A stretch of 64,000 nucleotides of DNA from Chrysemys picta bellii. Taxonomy: Eukaryota > Chordata > Testudines > Emydidae. The translations under genes and the position numbers were made by a program. Under the pieces are notes generated by a model. The model worked only from the letters and a program-made list of their open reading frames with translations, was not told where the DNA came from and made no database searches. Positions 20,993 to 31,500 of the stretch are shown here, piece after piece. The stretch lies in assembly GCF_011386835.1 (NCBI RefSeq), contig NC_088792.1, forward strand, positions 109,464,421 to 109,528,420, in the 5' to 3' direction. Position 1 is the stretch's first letter. Every line of letters starts with the position of its first letter.

Positions 20993-21289
20993 TGAAGCGG
21001 GGTGTCCTCATCTTTCTAGCTAAAGTTGTGGCTAAATAATGAAAGAATCATTGGGCAAGGGAGCAAGAGAAGGACTCTGTAGTTTCGTGGTTAGAGCAGT
21101 CATGTGGGTAACCCAGGATTATGTACCGCTGCTCCAATAACTTTTAAAACTAAAGTTATTTAGCCACAGTGGAACAGCTTTAACAGGCGAGAGCTTCAAG
21201 AGGAGGCCTAATGCTGTGATTTTTTGGTGCCTAAAGTGGTAGTTAGGTGCCTAAGTCCGTTGGTGAATCTAGCCCAAATCTCCAGCATA

Positions 21290-21729
21290 CTAATATATGA
21301 GCTATCAGTATACAGTAGGTTCCCCTTATTAGTAGCCCTTCAGTTGCCAGCAAAGAGCTGCCATTATCTGGCAATTGCTAGTAAATGGAAGGCAGGTTTG
21401 TGTGGCTGCAACCAGGGAAGGAAAGGCCGGGAAGTGCCTGTGCAAACCTGCCTTTGGGGGATGGGAGGAGGGACTGCAGTCCAGATGCTGGTGCTTTCTA
21501 TGGGAAGTGGGGGCACTGGCACATGGAGCTGCATGCGTGTACCTATCCCGGTGCTTTCTGGGGTTGGGGCTCAGCACATGTCAACTCTTCCTCCCCTGCA
21601 TGCGGTCTGGCATCCAGGCTGCAGCCCCTCTCCCTGCTACCGCTTGGCTCACAGCCTCTCCTTCCAAACTGCAGCCCCTTGCCCTCTGTACACTGCCAGG
21701 CTTTCCAGGCTGCAGTACCAGAAAGAAAC
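21290..21729. other. GC-rich stretch, no recognised feature
   Basis: Long frames on several overlapping registers (21224-21848) result from GC-rich, stop-poor sequence. No domain or motif is recognisable and the frames run into a CR1 tail, which argues against a gene. Confidence 0.4.
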
Positions 21730-21850
21730 CCCTAACAACATATTTGACTGTTATCAGGTCCCCTTTCAGTCTTTCTGTCTCAAGACTAAACATACCCAGT
21801 TTTTTAACCTTTCCTCATAGGTCAGGTTTTCTGAACCTTTTGCAATAATG
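21730..21850 (-). mobile_element. CR1 LINE fragment, antisense
   Basis: CTCAAGACTAAACATACCCA, then a TTTTTTAACCTTTCCTCATA segment and AGGTCAGGTTTTCTGAACC, is the antisense of a well-known CR1 3' region segment. Confidence 0.65.
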
Positions 21851-21954
21851 TACTGTTTCATGAGAGGCCATGGTTTAATATGCTGTGGATAGTAACTTGC
21901 TGTATCAGACACCATGGATTATCTGATTGCAGGAGTGAAGATGGCATTTGATGT

Positions 21955-22165
21955 CAGGGCCAGCTCCAGGCACCAGCTTAACAAGCAGGTGCTTGGGGGC
22001 GACCAAGGGAGAGGGGTGGCATGTGCGGCAATTCGGGGGCAGCAGGTCCCTCATTCCCTCTAGGAGCGAAGGACCTGCCGCCGAACTGCCGCTGCTGATC
22101 GCGGCTTTTTTTTTTCCCCCCCAATTTTTTTGCTTGGGGCGGCAGAAATGCTGGAGCCGGCCCTG
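21955..22165. mobile_element. hAT-type MITE, CAGGGCC... ends
   Basis: CAGGGCCAGCTCCAG (21955-21969) pairs with CTGGAGCCGGCCCTG (22151-22165), one mismatch in 15. GCGGCA-rich subterminal sequence and a poly-T/poly-C stretch lie inside. The flanking 8-mers (TTTGATGT / GATCGTGT) are not identical. Confidence 0.8.
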
Positions 22166-22929
22166 GATCGTGTGCAGCATTGGCCAGTGGAGGAAAAAAT
22201 GAGCTTTCCAAGTACTTCCTGTGGTCATCCTACACCCTATGGCTTGATTGTCATTTATACAAAGTCCCCTTTATATTACTTTGTCTGTGTAGAAGGGTCT
22301 TCAAGTGGCCAAAATTAAATTTACACCCATTTTAAGGCTTCTTTACACTAGCAGAGTAGCATGGAAGGGACTTAGTGTAAATGAAAATTTGACCCTGTGT
22401 CATATGAATGAGCATTCTGAGTAGGGGATTCAGAGAGAGAGTGCAAATGATGTAGCTCCAAAGACCTTTAAACTTCATTATTATTTATTACAAATATTGG
22501 ATTAGCCAGTTTTAGTGAATACATTGTTTTGTCTTTTGTTTACATTCTGCTGAGAAGCCTCTGCATTTTATGAAAGATGGGGCCTGCTTTTCTTCTCACA
22601 CCAGTGTAAAAATGGAGTAACTCTTGTAAAATCAGTGATATAAAACTAGTGCAAGTATAAAGAGAATCAGGTTGTAACACTTTGGCTCAGGTCCTCAATG
22701 GGAAATAGGTGCCTAAATACCTTTGAGGATCTGGGTCATTCTCCTTTGGGTCAGGAGATGGGAGGCTGCTTTAGAGAACTTCTTGTTTTCATAAAATATT
22801 AGGTTTTTAATAGGGATGGTCATGAAACAAATCCTCCAGTTTGCACAGTCCTGCACTTTTGGATAGTTTGGATCTGACATTTATGGCTCAGGTCTCTTCC
22901 TAGTTAACATTTGTTGTTCTGCACAATCT
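22166..22929. other. Mostly unannotated; MITE relic at 22580-22680
   Basis: CTCACACCAGTGTAAAAATGG with AACTAGTGCAAGTATAAAGA inverted-like sequence marks a relic of the dispersed palindromic family. The remainder has no recognised feature. Confidence 0.4.
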
Positions 22930-23130
22930 TTGTGTGCAGTGATTTATTATTATTTGTATTACCATAGTGCCTGGAGTCCTTGTCAGTGACTGGGGCTCCT
23001 GTTATGCTAGGAGCTGTACAAATACAGAACAAAAAAACAATCCCTGCCTCGAGGTGTTTACAATGTAAGTATAGGACAAGAGACAATAGAAGGATAGAGA
23101 TAGACTAATGGAGTACAAGGAAACAATGGG
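22930..23130 (-). mobile_element. CORE-SINE/L2-type tail, antisense
   Basis: TTATTATTTGTATTACCATA, a GCTAGGAGCTGTACAAATAC segment and TCCCTGCCTCGAGGTGTTTA match the antisense of the tail seen at 57732-57860 and 58850-58960. Confidence 0.55.
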
Positions 23131-26100
23131 ACAGTATTGGTCAGCATGAGAGGCAGTCTCATGAGAGGCAGACTCAACACACCAGCAACCTAACTTGTCA
23201 AGTTTTTTGTAGGCATTATGACAAAGGAGAGTTTTAAGGAGGGATTTGAAGTTGGATAAGTAGGTAACTTTGTGGATGTTTACAAGGAATTGTCATTTAG
23301 ATAACAAAATAAAAATTGCAGCTAAATAATAAAATATTTGCAATATACAAGGTAATTCCTACAGTAACCAAAGGGAAGTATTAAGGAATACTTAAGATAT
23401 GAAGTTATCCATACATATTTTTAGGTCAGAAGCTGTGGCACAAAAGACAGTTTGAAAAAAACGTATTGCTTCTGCTCTAGACCTAATTAAATTTCTTCAT
23501 TCATTTTCTCTCTGACTCCCTTGTTCTTGCACTAGGGGTATTTGCCTGACCTGGACAAAAGACATCTGGCACCTGTGTATATCCAAAGGACATCAGCATA
23601 TGCTATGCTCAGATTACACTGCACTGACTTACTTGGTCTTTTCTGAAAGCTTTGCCTTAGGACTGTATTTCTGCTCTGTCAATCATGTGTGTGATACACA
23701 TTTGTTCTTCTCCCTTTCCCCAGTCATCAATCTGCAACCTGCAGTGAACTCTCTGCTCCTGTGCTGCTATGATACCATGCTGCCTGGAATGTGCTGTTAC
23801 CCTGCTTGTTTTCAAGTAATCTGCCAAAGACAGGAGATGAATAACTAGATCAAAACTATCTCTAGTTTACAGTACCCATCCTGCTCTGGTATGCCATTTG
23901 TCCATCATTTCACTGCATTTCCACTTGTTCCTAGAATAGTAAAAAGAACTAGATACCGTTACCCACTATCTGATAAATGCAATGGATAATGAAAAGGTAT
24001 GGTTACAAGCAATCCGCACAAGCCTGGACACAATGACTGAGAATAATTTTCTTATTGTAAACCAATCTATAATGTCAGCCTCTCAATTTCAAAGGTGCTT
24101 CTATAGCTGCTTTTCAGTGCACTGACTCTGCGGCTGTCACTGAAGAGCTTTGCTTCAGAAAGCTTGTGATTAGATATGTTTGGGGAGAAGGAGGAGACAT
24201 TTGGTTTGGTTACTGGATTTCTGCTGAGGATATCCTTCTCTATCCACTCTCCAAACCTACAGAATTTAATAGAGACGGAAGTCCTTTCCAGAGAATATCT
24301 ATACCAGCCTAAAGGGCCAGACTCTCAGTGACTCTATATTGGCCTAATTCTATTGAAGTCAATAGACCTATGCTGAGAATCTAGCTCATGTACATTCATA
24401 GAGAATTATATTCCTGCTCTAGCATGCTATAGTTAGCTTAAAGATTCTTTAGAAAGATCAAACTTTTCTATTAAATTCTATAGGATTTTCCTTAATTGAA
24501 GGAGAAAACTTCCCAGGCGGTACCTACACTTCTCCTATCCATCAAAGTTTGATTCCTTTTTCTCTTTAAGCCAGGAATGCCTATATATATTTCACATATG
24601 TGTATGTGCTAGACACAGCTCCAACCCTAATCCGCCTCAAACTTTGAGGGAGTTTGTAGCCATACTTTGCTGTTCAGTTTCATCTCTATCTTTTTTTTTT
24701 TAACCTAAGAAAAGATGAAACCCATAGTGTAAAGGGAAAGAGTGAGAGTTAGTTGTGGCCCATTTGTAGCAAACCTTAATTCACCATGGAGTCCAAATCT
24801 GCTTAAACTCTGAACTGAGGATCTTTAAAAATAGCTTTCTGAAGGAAAAAGCAGGGGCAGGGTGCCTCTTCCTTGTCTTCTTCCTTCCAGGTCTAACTGG
24901 TATGGTTTACAGCTGGAGACTAGAAGAAACCTAGTTTTATCTGAATTTATGTAGGGCTACAGATGCTTAAAAACATAGGTCAAGGGAGGCTGCCTGCCTT
25001 AAAAAAAAAGCATTCTGGGCCTTTACTATTAGAATTTCATTTAAAACTTCAAGCAAAACTTCAGACAGGAAAAGCTTGCTCATTAAAAACAAAAAAATCA
25101 AAAAAGGAAACAAGCCAGCGACTCTGTAGGGTCCTTTAATTCCTTTCTTCTTCTGGCTAAAATTAAGAGGCCTTAAAACATTAGAAGCTTCTGTTATATT
25201 GTTTGCAAATATTAGGCTCAGTGCTGATCCCTGCCCCAGTCCTGGTTATCGTTACAGCTGGGGCTTCTCCTTGCATGTGGAATCCCTGGGTGGTGCAGAG
25301 CTAGCATACCCCTCAACTACAGCAACCCCACCAGGCTCTCAGGATAGAAGAGGGGCCAGGGATGGGAGAGGGTGGAGGATGGCAAGAGTGCACTGAGCTC
25401 CAGAGGTTCCCTGGCAGGTGCCCAGGGTTCTTGTGGCCATACTCAGCTCAGCACTTCTTTAAAATTATATCATGGCTGAAAAGACAAGGCTCGCCTCAAG
25501 ATCAGGGAGTTGCAAGCAGCTTCTTTGCAGTTAACACCCTTTACTGGCCACAGCTGAGGACTGACGCCAATGAAATCAGTGGAAGCTCTGGATGAAAAGA
25601 AAAGAAAGCAGGTTTGGTCTGTAGGATGTTTGTTTCTGCAAGGCAGCTCACAGAGTAAATTACTAGTCAATGTGTGCAAGGGTGCCACAACCGTAGTGTT
25701 TGTAAATGAGGTGAGCCAATGCAATGGAAACTGAGAGATTCTCATACTCAAGTCATTGCTAGATGAGGGCCCAATCCTGCATGAATTTGACTAAAGTTTT
25801 GCCATTAACTATATTTGTAGATATTGTTTCTTACTGTTCAGCTGTAGATAGATGACTATACAGCTATCAAATACATTAGTTGGATGCATCTCCTGCCCTT
25901 CCCCCTTAAGTAACTTTTTTTTGACTTACGTGAGAAGTGGTGATGCTCTCAGAGGTTCCCAAGAGTCCCTGGTTAAAATTCAGTTAAGAGAGGATTAGGA
26001 TAATTTCTCTGCCTTTCACATAGTTCCTCCCTCCTTTCCCCTGGATATTGTTAAACTATCCTTTCCAGAGATTAATTATCACTGGAACTCATAAAAATGC

Positions 26101-26251
26101 TTCTGAAGAGCAAAGTATTTGCCTTTGGAAAGTAAAAGACTGTCTCAAATGGCAAAGGATTTTTTCTTTAAAAAAAAAAAATGTTTCCAGGGAGAACTTC
26201 CTGTCAGGTATTCACCCCATCGTCCTCATCTCAAGTTATTCAAGTTAAAGG
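23131..26251. other. No recognisable gene; scattered MITE scraps
   Basis: Short relics with GAAGTCAATAG (about 24354) and GGGCCCAATCCTGCATGAAT (about 25766) belong to the dispersed palindromic family. Short frames at 23600-23848 and 25199-25595 lack motifs. Otherwise unique-looking sequence that I cannot classify. Confidence 0.4.
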
Positions 26252-26630
26252 CTAGGAGGTAGCATGGTCTAATAACTACGGCATTAGACTGGGAGTCAGG
26301 AGACCTGGGTTCTTTAATTGGCTTGCTCACTTCACCTCTATTCCCCTTCTTATACTTTGTCTATTTGTTATAGAATGGATTGGGTGGGATTTCAAAAGTG
26401 CTCAGCTCTGACCTACCTGTTCTCCCACTGACATCAGGGGAGTTTGCCATTATACTTCAAAGGGAGCAGAGTTAGATCAACACTGAGTGATTCTAAGTCC
26501 CACGCTAAGCTACTTGGGCCATGGATGGTCTCTTACTATGAGTTTGGACAGTACCTAGCACAAGAGGGTACTGATTTTAGTTGAGGCCTCTAGGTGCTAC
26601 TGTAATATAAACAATGATAGATTAGATTAT
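26252..26630 (+). mobile_element. CORE-SINE (MIR-like) with L2-type tail, interrupted by a MITE
   Basis: The tRNA-like head (CATGGTCTAATAACTACGGC, then GGGAGTCAGGAGACCTGGGT) leads to a core (TCACTTCACCTCTATTCCCC). The tail (ACAGTACCTAGCACAAGAGG; CCTCTAGGTGCTACTGTAAT) ends near 26625. A separate palindromic piece occupies about 26391-26503. Confidence 0.65.
26391..26503. mobile_element. Palindromic MITE relic nested in the CORE-SINE
   Basis: TTTCAAAAGTGCTCAGCTCT at the left is a known start of a dispersed family. The right side (AACACTGAGTGATTCTAAGT) is its inverted counterpart in degraded form. Confidence 0.4.
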
Positions 26631-26828
26631 GAATACACTCTAGCTTTCAGGAACGATGTATAAACATTTCTTGTAAATTTTGTTGCTAGTGAAGTAAGTT
26701 TCTTTGCTTGGGAGTGCTGTCTCCCCTCTTACAGTCTTGGATATGAGAAATCATTAAAGTTTTACCACAGCTCCATTTCCCTCCCCTCTCATGCATATGC
26801 CCTATGGACACAGGGGTTGCAATGGCAG

Positions 26829-26961
26829 CTATTGCGAGGGTGACCAGATGTCCTGATTTTATAGGGACAGTCCCAATATTTGGGGCTTTCTCTTATATAG
26901 GCACCTATTACCCCCCACCCCATCCCTATTTTTCACACTTGCTATCTGGTCACCTATTGCA
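26829..26961. mobile_element. Short MITE with GGTGACCAGA inverted ends and direct flanking repeats
   Basis: AGGGTGACCAGA (26837-26848) is inverted as TCTGGTCAC(C) ending near 26953. Its flanks CTATTGCG (26829-26836) and CTATTGCA (26954-26961) agree at 7 of 8 positions, consistent with a target duplication. Confidence 0.75.
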
Positions 26962-27223
26962 AACGGATGGGGGAAGGACGTGGGATTTCTGTGGAGACCC
27001 TCTGTTTAAATTACTTGCAGCATATCACTGATAAGTAAACACATTGACTTCACTCAGGATTTATTCCTATGGTTAAGAGATGGAGTGACAAGTCTTAAAA
27101 TAACATGATGGTGATGACAGAGCTGAAGCATGAGTCCAGACTATCAGGCTGAGATAAATTTAACATAAGGTGCTGATGGATAGCAAAACTGCATAAGGTA
27201 TATCCAACCCTCCATGGATTTGA

Positions 27224-27420
27224 ACTTACTAATAATAATATTAATTAATAAATAAATACTATAACATAAAGTGTGTTTATTATTTCCTTGTAGAACCTAC
27301 AATGTGCAAGGTACAGTACAAACATAAATGAGGGAAAGATCTCTTCCCTGAAGAGCTTACATTCTAAAAAGAGAAGATCAGAAAGTTAGGGTAAAGAGAG
27401 GCAACATACAAATAAAACAG
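27224..27420 (-). mobile_element. CORE-SINE/L2-type tail, antisense
   Basis: TAATAAT repeats, TGTGCAAGGTACAGTACAAA and CTTCCCTGAAGAGCTTACAT reproduce the antisense tail of the same family as 22930-23130. Confidence 0.5.
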
Positions 27421-27439
27421 TCACCTAGCACATGGTCAT

Positions 27440-27451
27440 ATCCTGATAAAA
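27440..27451. repeat. 12-bp target-site duplication, left copy
   Basis: ATCCTGATAAAA immediately left of the inverted PLE pair, repeated exactly at 28101-28112. Confidence 0.85.
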
Positions 27452-27506
27452 ACAATGAGGAGTCTGGTGGCATCTTAAAGACTAACAGATTTATTTGGGC
27501 ATAAGC

Positions 27507-27535
27507 TTTTGTGGGTAAAAAACCAACTTCTTCAG
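27507..27535 (-). ncRNA. Hammerhead-like motif, left arm
   Basis: On the minus strand CTGAAGA (27529-27535) is intact, followed by a hairpin around ACCAACTT/...ACCCAC with one mismatch, then AAAA in place of GAAA and GCTTATGC. Probably inactive. Confidence 0.45.
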
Positions 27536-27980
27536 ATGCATGGAGTGAAAATTACAGATACAGGCACAAATATACTGACACATGAAGAGAAGGGAGTTAC
27601 CTTACAAGTGGAGAGCCAGTGTTGACAGGGCCAATTCAATCAGGGTGGATGTGGTCCACTGCCAATAATTGATGAGGAGATGTCAATACCAAGAGATGGG
27701 AAATTGCTTTTGTAGTGAGCCAGCCACTCCCAGTCCCTATTCAAGCCCAAAGTAATGGTGTTAAATTTGCAAATGAATTGTAGCTCTGCAGCTTCACTTT
27801 GAAGTCTGTTTTTGAAGTTTTTATTGTTGAAGTAGGGCTACTTTTAATTATTGAGAGAGGACCACATCCACCCTGATTTAATTGGCCCTGTCAACACTGG
27901 TTCTCCACTTGTAAGGTAACTCCCTTCTCTTCATGTGTCAGTATATTTATGCCTGTATCTGTAATTTTCACTCCATGCAT

Positions 27981-28019
27981 CTGAAGAAGTGGGTTTTTTA
28001 CCCACAAAAGCTTATGCCC
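27981..28019 (+). ncRNA. Hammerhead-like motif, right arm
   Basis: CTGAAGA (27981-27987) matches CUGANGA. A perfect 6-bp hairpin follows (GTGGGT 27989-27994 with ACCCAC 28000-28005). The next box is AAAA rather than GAAA, followed by GC-TTAT-GC and CC at the cleavage position. The lost G12 and the C for U16.1 predict inactivity. Confidence 0.45.
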
Positions 28020-28100
28020 AAAATAAATCTGTTAGTCTTTAAGGTGCCACTGGACTCCTCGTTGTTTTTGTAGATACAGACTAACACGGCTACCTCTCTG

Positions 28101-28112
28101 ATCCTGATAAAA
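28101..28112. repeat. 12-bp target-site duplication, right copy
   Basis: ATCCTGATAAAA, identical to 27440-27451. Confidence 0.85.
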
Positions 28113-28275
28113 TTTCTTTACATTTATAAGACATGTAGACTGTTCCCAAGTCCTCTTTCAGGGGGAGTGGTCAGTCGCCATGGTCAGGGGGCTGGTGTTG
28201 CAGCCTGGGAAGCAGTGATCTGCAGGATGGAGCTCTATGGTGCTCTTAGAAGCTCCTTGTTAAAACTCTTATCAC

Positions 28276-28535
28276 TAAAGGTTTATCTACATATCAAAAG
28301 CTGTGCCTGGACTAGCCTATCTGAGCTAGATAGTGAGGATAACCACAGCAGTGGAGACAGCACAGCATGGGTAGTGAAAGCCTGACATGGACTCTGGATA
28401 TGTATTCAACTTGCTAACCTACTCTGAAGCCTGTGCTATGCTGCCTTCACTGCTATTTTACCCATGCTAGCTGGATTTAAGCTAGCTCAGGCAGACTAGC
28501 CTGTGTATAGCTTTTGGTGTGTAGACAGACCCTAC
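28276..28535. mobile_element. MITE of the GTCTACA terminal-repeat family, copy 2
   Basis: GGTTTATCTACATATCAAAA at about 28280 and TTTTGGTGTGTAGACAGACC near 28513 are inverted relatives. Internal AGCTAG/CTAGCT segments are also mirrored. Confidence 0.65.
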
Positions 28536-31500
28536 ATTGCAAAGAGGGATTGGACAGATTTTTCAGTTTCACCATCTCTCTGGACACAGATCTATCATCT
28601 CTGCCAGAGTTAGTTTATCCCTGAGTTTCACAAAAATACATGTGAAGAACAAATCTCTTGTCACGAGGATTGCAGCAATTGCCATGTATTTTCAAATACG
28701 TGCCAGGAAAGAAAATCTCCAGACCTCTCTATGATGGTTTAATTTCCACTTAAAATGACACAAGTTGACCACGGTGCTGCCCCACCAATTGACATAGTGT
28801 ACTTTGCAGGAACAAGCAGTGAACAATTTCAGCGAATGTACTTAGTATACCTTTGTTTGCCAAGCGGCATTTCCTCTCCCTGGGTTACGAGAAATGGATT
28901 GTGTTGAAATGGGAAAACAAATGATCAGATTCCCCAGTCCCGGAAACCTCTATCTCTGCAAGTACATGCACCTCTGGGAAATGGAGCTTACAATTGGGAA
29001 ATTTTTTGTGGGACCCCCTCCTTCAAATATTGGCAACACCCCAATGCTTTGAGTGGAATAACAGATGCCACCCACAAGGATCCCTGGAAATCCTTGAAAA
29101 GCAGTCTCAATTCAGCACAGTAGTCCAGTCTCCCCATCTCTCTGGCAGCACAATTCCCAGAGGGACCACTGACAAATCTTTCCAACCTGTGCCCTATACT
29201 CTCCAAGGAGGAAAGAAGTCCCAGAGGAACCAGATTTTAGATTAGGAATTCACCTGATACCAAGGAAAGCATCTTCTCCAGTATCACATTCTGAAAGGTG
29301 CAGACCTCCAACTGTGCACAGTTAAAGCAGAGTGGCTATTGGTATCTAGGGGGAGAAGACATCATGCTTCCCCTTCCATGTATTTGGGGACTGTTTAGCA
29401 TATTTGCCTCCTGTCTGCATTGTGTAGCCTGTTACCCAAAATCCTGTTGCCTGATGACTTCATCTATGAACTCCTACACCCTCTCTGTCCTTACCTTTTG
29501 GAGATTTATTAAATATATGTATAAAGCTTTATCTACCAGGATAGAAAATCAACTTTCAGTCTTGCTTTTTATCCTTGGCTTTACAAGAAAGTCACTAATC
29601 AGACTCACTTTTTAAAAAAATGCACTTATGAGAAAAAGAGTGTGTCTCTTTCTTTCCAATGCAGGCATGGTGAAGTGCACAATCACACTGCTAATGATGA
29701 GGATAACACAGCTTCATTGTTTTCATTGTCTTTCCTTTTCCCATGTGTCTGAGCCCCATAGCTCCTATGACTATCATATATATTATTTATTAACATGGAA
29801 AGGCATTAAAATGCAATTTTCTCATCTATTTACTTCTTCCCTAATTACATGCCATTTAATACCCCAAGAAACTTAGCCATGGAAGTCTTGATTTCCCAAG
29901 TAACACAGAGGCGCATGAGTTCATATTTAATCATAGCTTTTATTTTATCTATAGGCTTTATGCAGTAGTTCATACCACACTTCAAGTATTCATTTTTTAA
30001 TCTATTAGCCATTTCACATCCCTCCTTTCTTCAGAATAGATTTAACCCTGTGACCCTAATTTTTCAGTTCTAAGCCTTGAAACCAGGTTCATCTGCAAGT
30101 GGAAACACACTGACTGAAATTGCTTAAACTTTCTAAAAGCTTCTTGAGTTTAAAATAAAACTTTTGTAGTGTGTTTAATGTGAATCTGTTATCTTCCTGA
30201 TTGGGCACCGGAAGTCATTGTTTTCATAGACTATACTAGCTGTTGCTGTTCTCAAAAGAGCCCAGTTCTATTATTTAACATCTGGGAAAATAATACAGAA
30301 CATTTCTTCACGTGAATATAATCAAGTTCAAAATGAGTCACCCCCTTCCATTCCAGGCCTGGATGTTCATTAGCCTGTCCTCCAGTGTAAGAGGGAGTAG
30401 CCTGAGTGCTGCTTTAATGTACACTCGCAGCTAATAGCCATAAGGGACTGGTAGATGCAAAGAAGCCCAACTACACACCCTACACTGGTTTTGAGGGGCA
30501 TGGTGTAACAACCAATACACTGATTGTACGCTAGTACACTGGGGTGATCCTTCTGTGGCCACCAATGCTGGATTTAGGGCCACTTTGTGTTGGTGGTGTG
30601 GTGTAAAACGGTCTGAATGCAGAGGAGAATCTGGGCTTTTGTACCATAATGGGAGGCCCTTAATTTAAAATATCAGGAATGGACTATTTTCAATGGATAA
30701 AACCATGAAAAGACAGTAAAATGAAGATTCAAAATTAGACTAATCCAGGCATGCTATAGTTTACAAAGTCTCTGTAAACATCATTGACTTGTAAAAGTCA
30801 TTTTCAACATCACCATAATTTGTTAGCTGCATAAAGAACACGGTTAGAAAAAAGATGGTCTACCAGACTATCTTCTGCTATCCTTTTTCCCAGCTATGTC
30901 CCTGGTGTCTTTTTCCCAGCACCCTTCTTAATTGCTGACTAGAACTGGTAAAAAAACAGACTATCAATTTAGAAGACAAAAAAATGAAATTGTTGGGCTA
31001 AAGTTTTGAAATGTTGAAGTTCATCCAAAAATACAAGTTTTTAACTGAAAACTGTTAAAAGGGAAAGTGTTGACATTTTCTGTTCAAAATGAGAGACGGG
31101 GCAGCAGAGGGTGAAGGCTGCACTCCATAGTATGGAATGATTCTCTGAGCTTGCCTGGAAGGCAGATTTCACTTTCTACAATCACTGCAAGAAGGGGTGG
31201 GGACTCACATATTAGAGAAGGGGAGAAGTCAGGGAGCAGTGCCCTGTGAGCCACTTCAGGAAGAAGCATCCAGTGGTGACTGCGGATCACCTTTTTTGTC
31301 AAAAATTGGGAATTTTCGGAGTAATTGATATGCTTTTGCAAAACATCTCACACAAGCTGGCCACTACCCCAGCTGAGGTGTACACACCTTGTATGTGGCT
31401 TATACTTGAAGTGCCCCTCAACTACACCTTAATTGCACCCCATATATGCAATACTGTATGTACAGTAGTTTAGAATCTGCATCTCAATATCTTTCATAGC

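Larger units (their letters stand above)
20541..21276. mobile_element. Large palindromic DNA element with tRNA-like arms
   Basis: The left end CTGGGATTCACAAAGCC and the reverse complement of the right end (TGGGCTAGATTCACCAA) are related. Repeated GGTGCCTA(A) motifs lie near both ends, and AACTTTAG/CTAAAGTT segments mirror each other (about 21020 and 21150). Between them are a plus-strand tRNA-like stretch, a minus-strand tRNA-like stretch and a third plus-strand one near 21092. It has no coding capacity. The superfamily is uncertain because no clean target duplication is visible. Confidence 0.45.
27452..28100. mobile_element. Inverted (head-to-head) pair of PLE 3' fragments, pair 2
   Basis: The left arm (27452 to about 27856) is antisense. 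It contains the end of the PLE ORF (KNFKNR... homologous to codons 486-491 of the 1443-3017 frame, with a frameshift) and the 3' tail. The right arm (about 27857-28100) is sense and starts within the tail (GGACCACATCCACCCTGATT). About 200 bp is shared between arms as an inverted repeat. Exact 12-bp duplications flank the whole, so it entered as one unit. Each arm has the hammerhead-like motif. Confidence 0.85.

Noticed and set aside
21224..21848. Open frames up to 198 codons, several registers, both strands
   Set aside because: All overlap in a GC-rich, stop-poor stretch, run into a CR1 tail and show no domain, so they are compositional artefacts.
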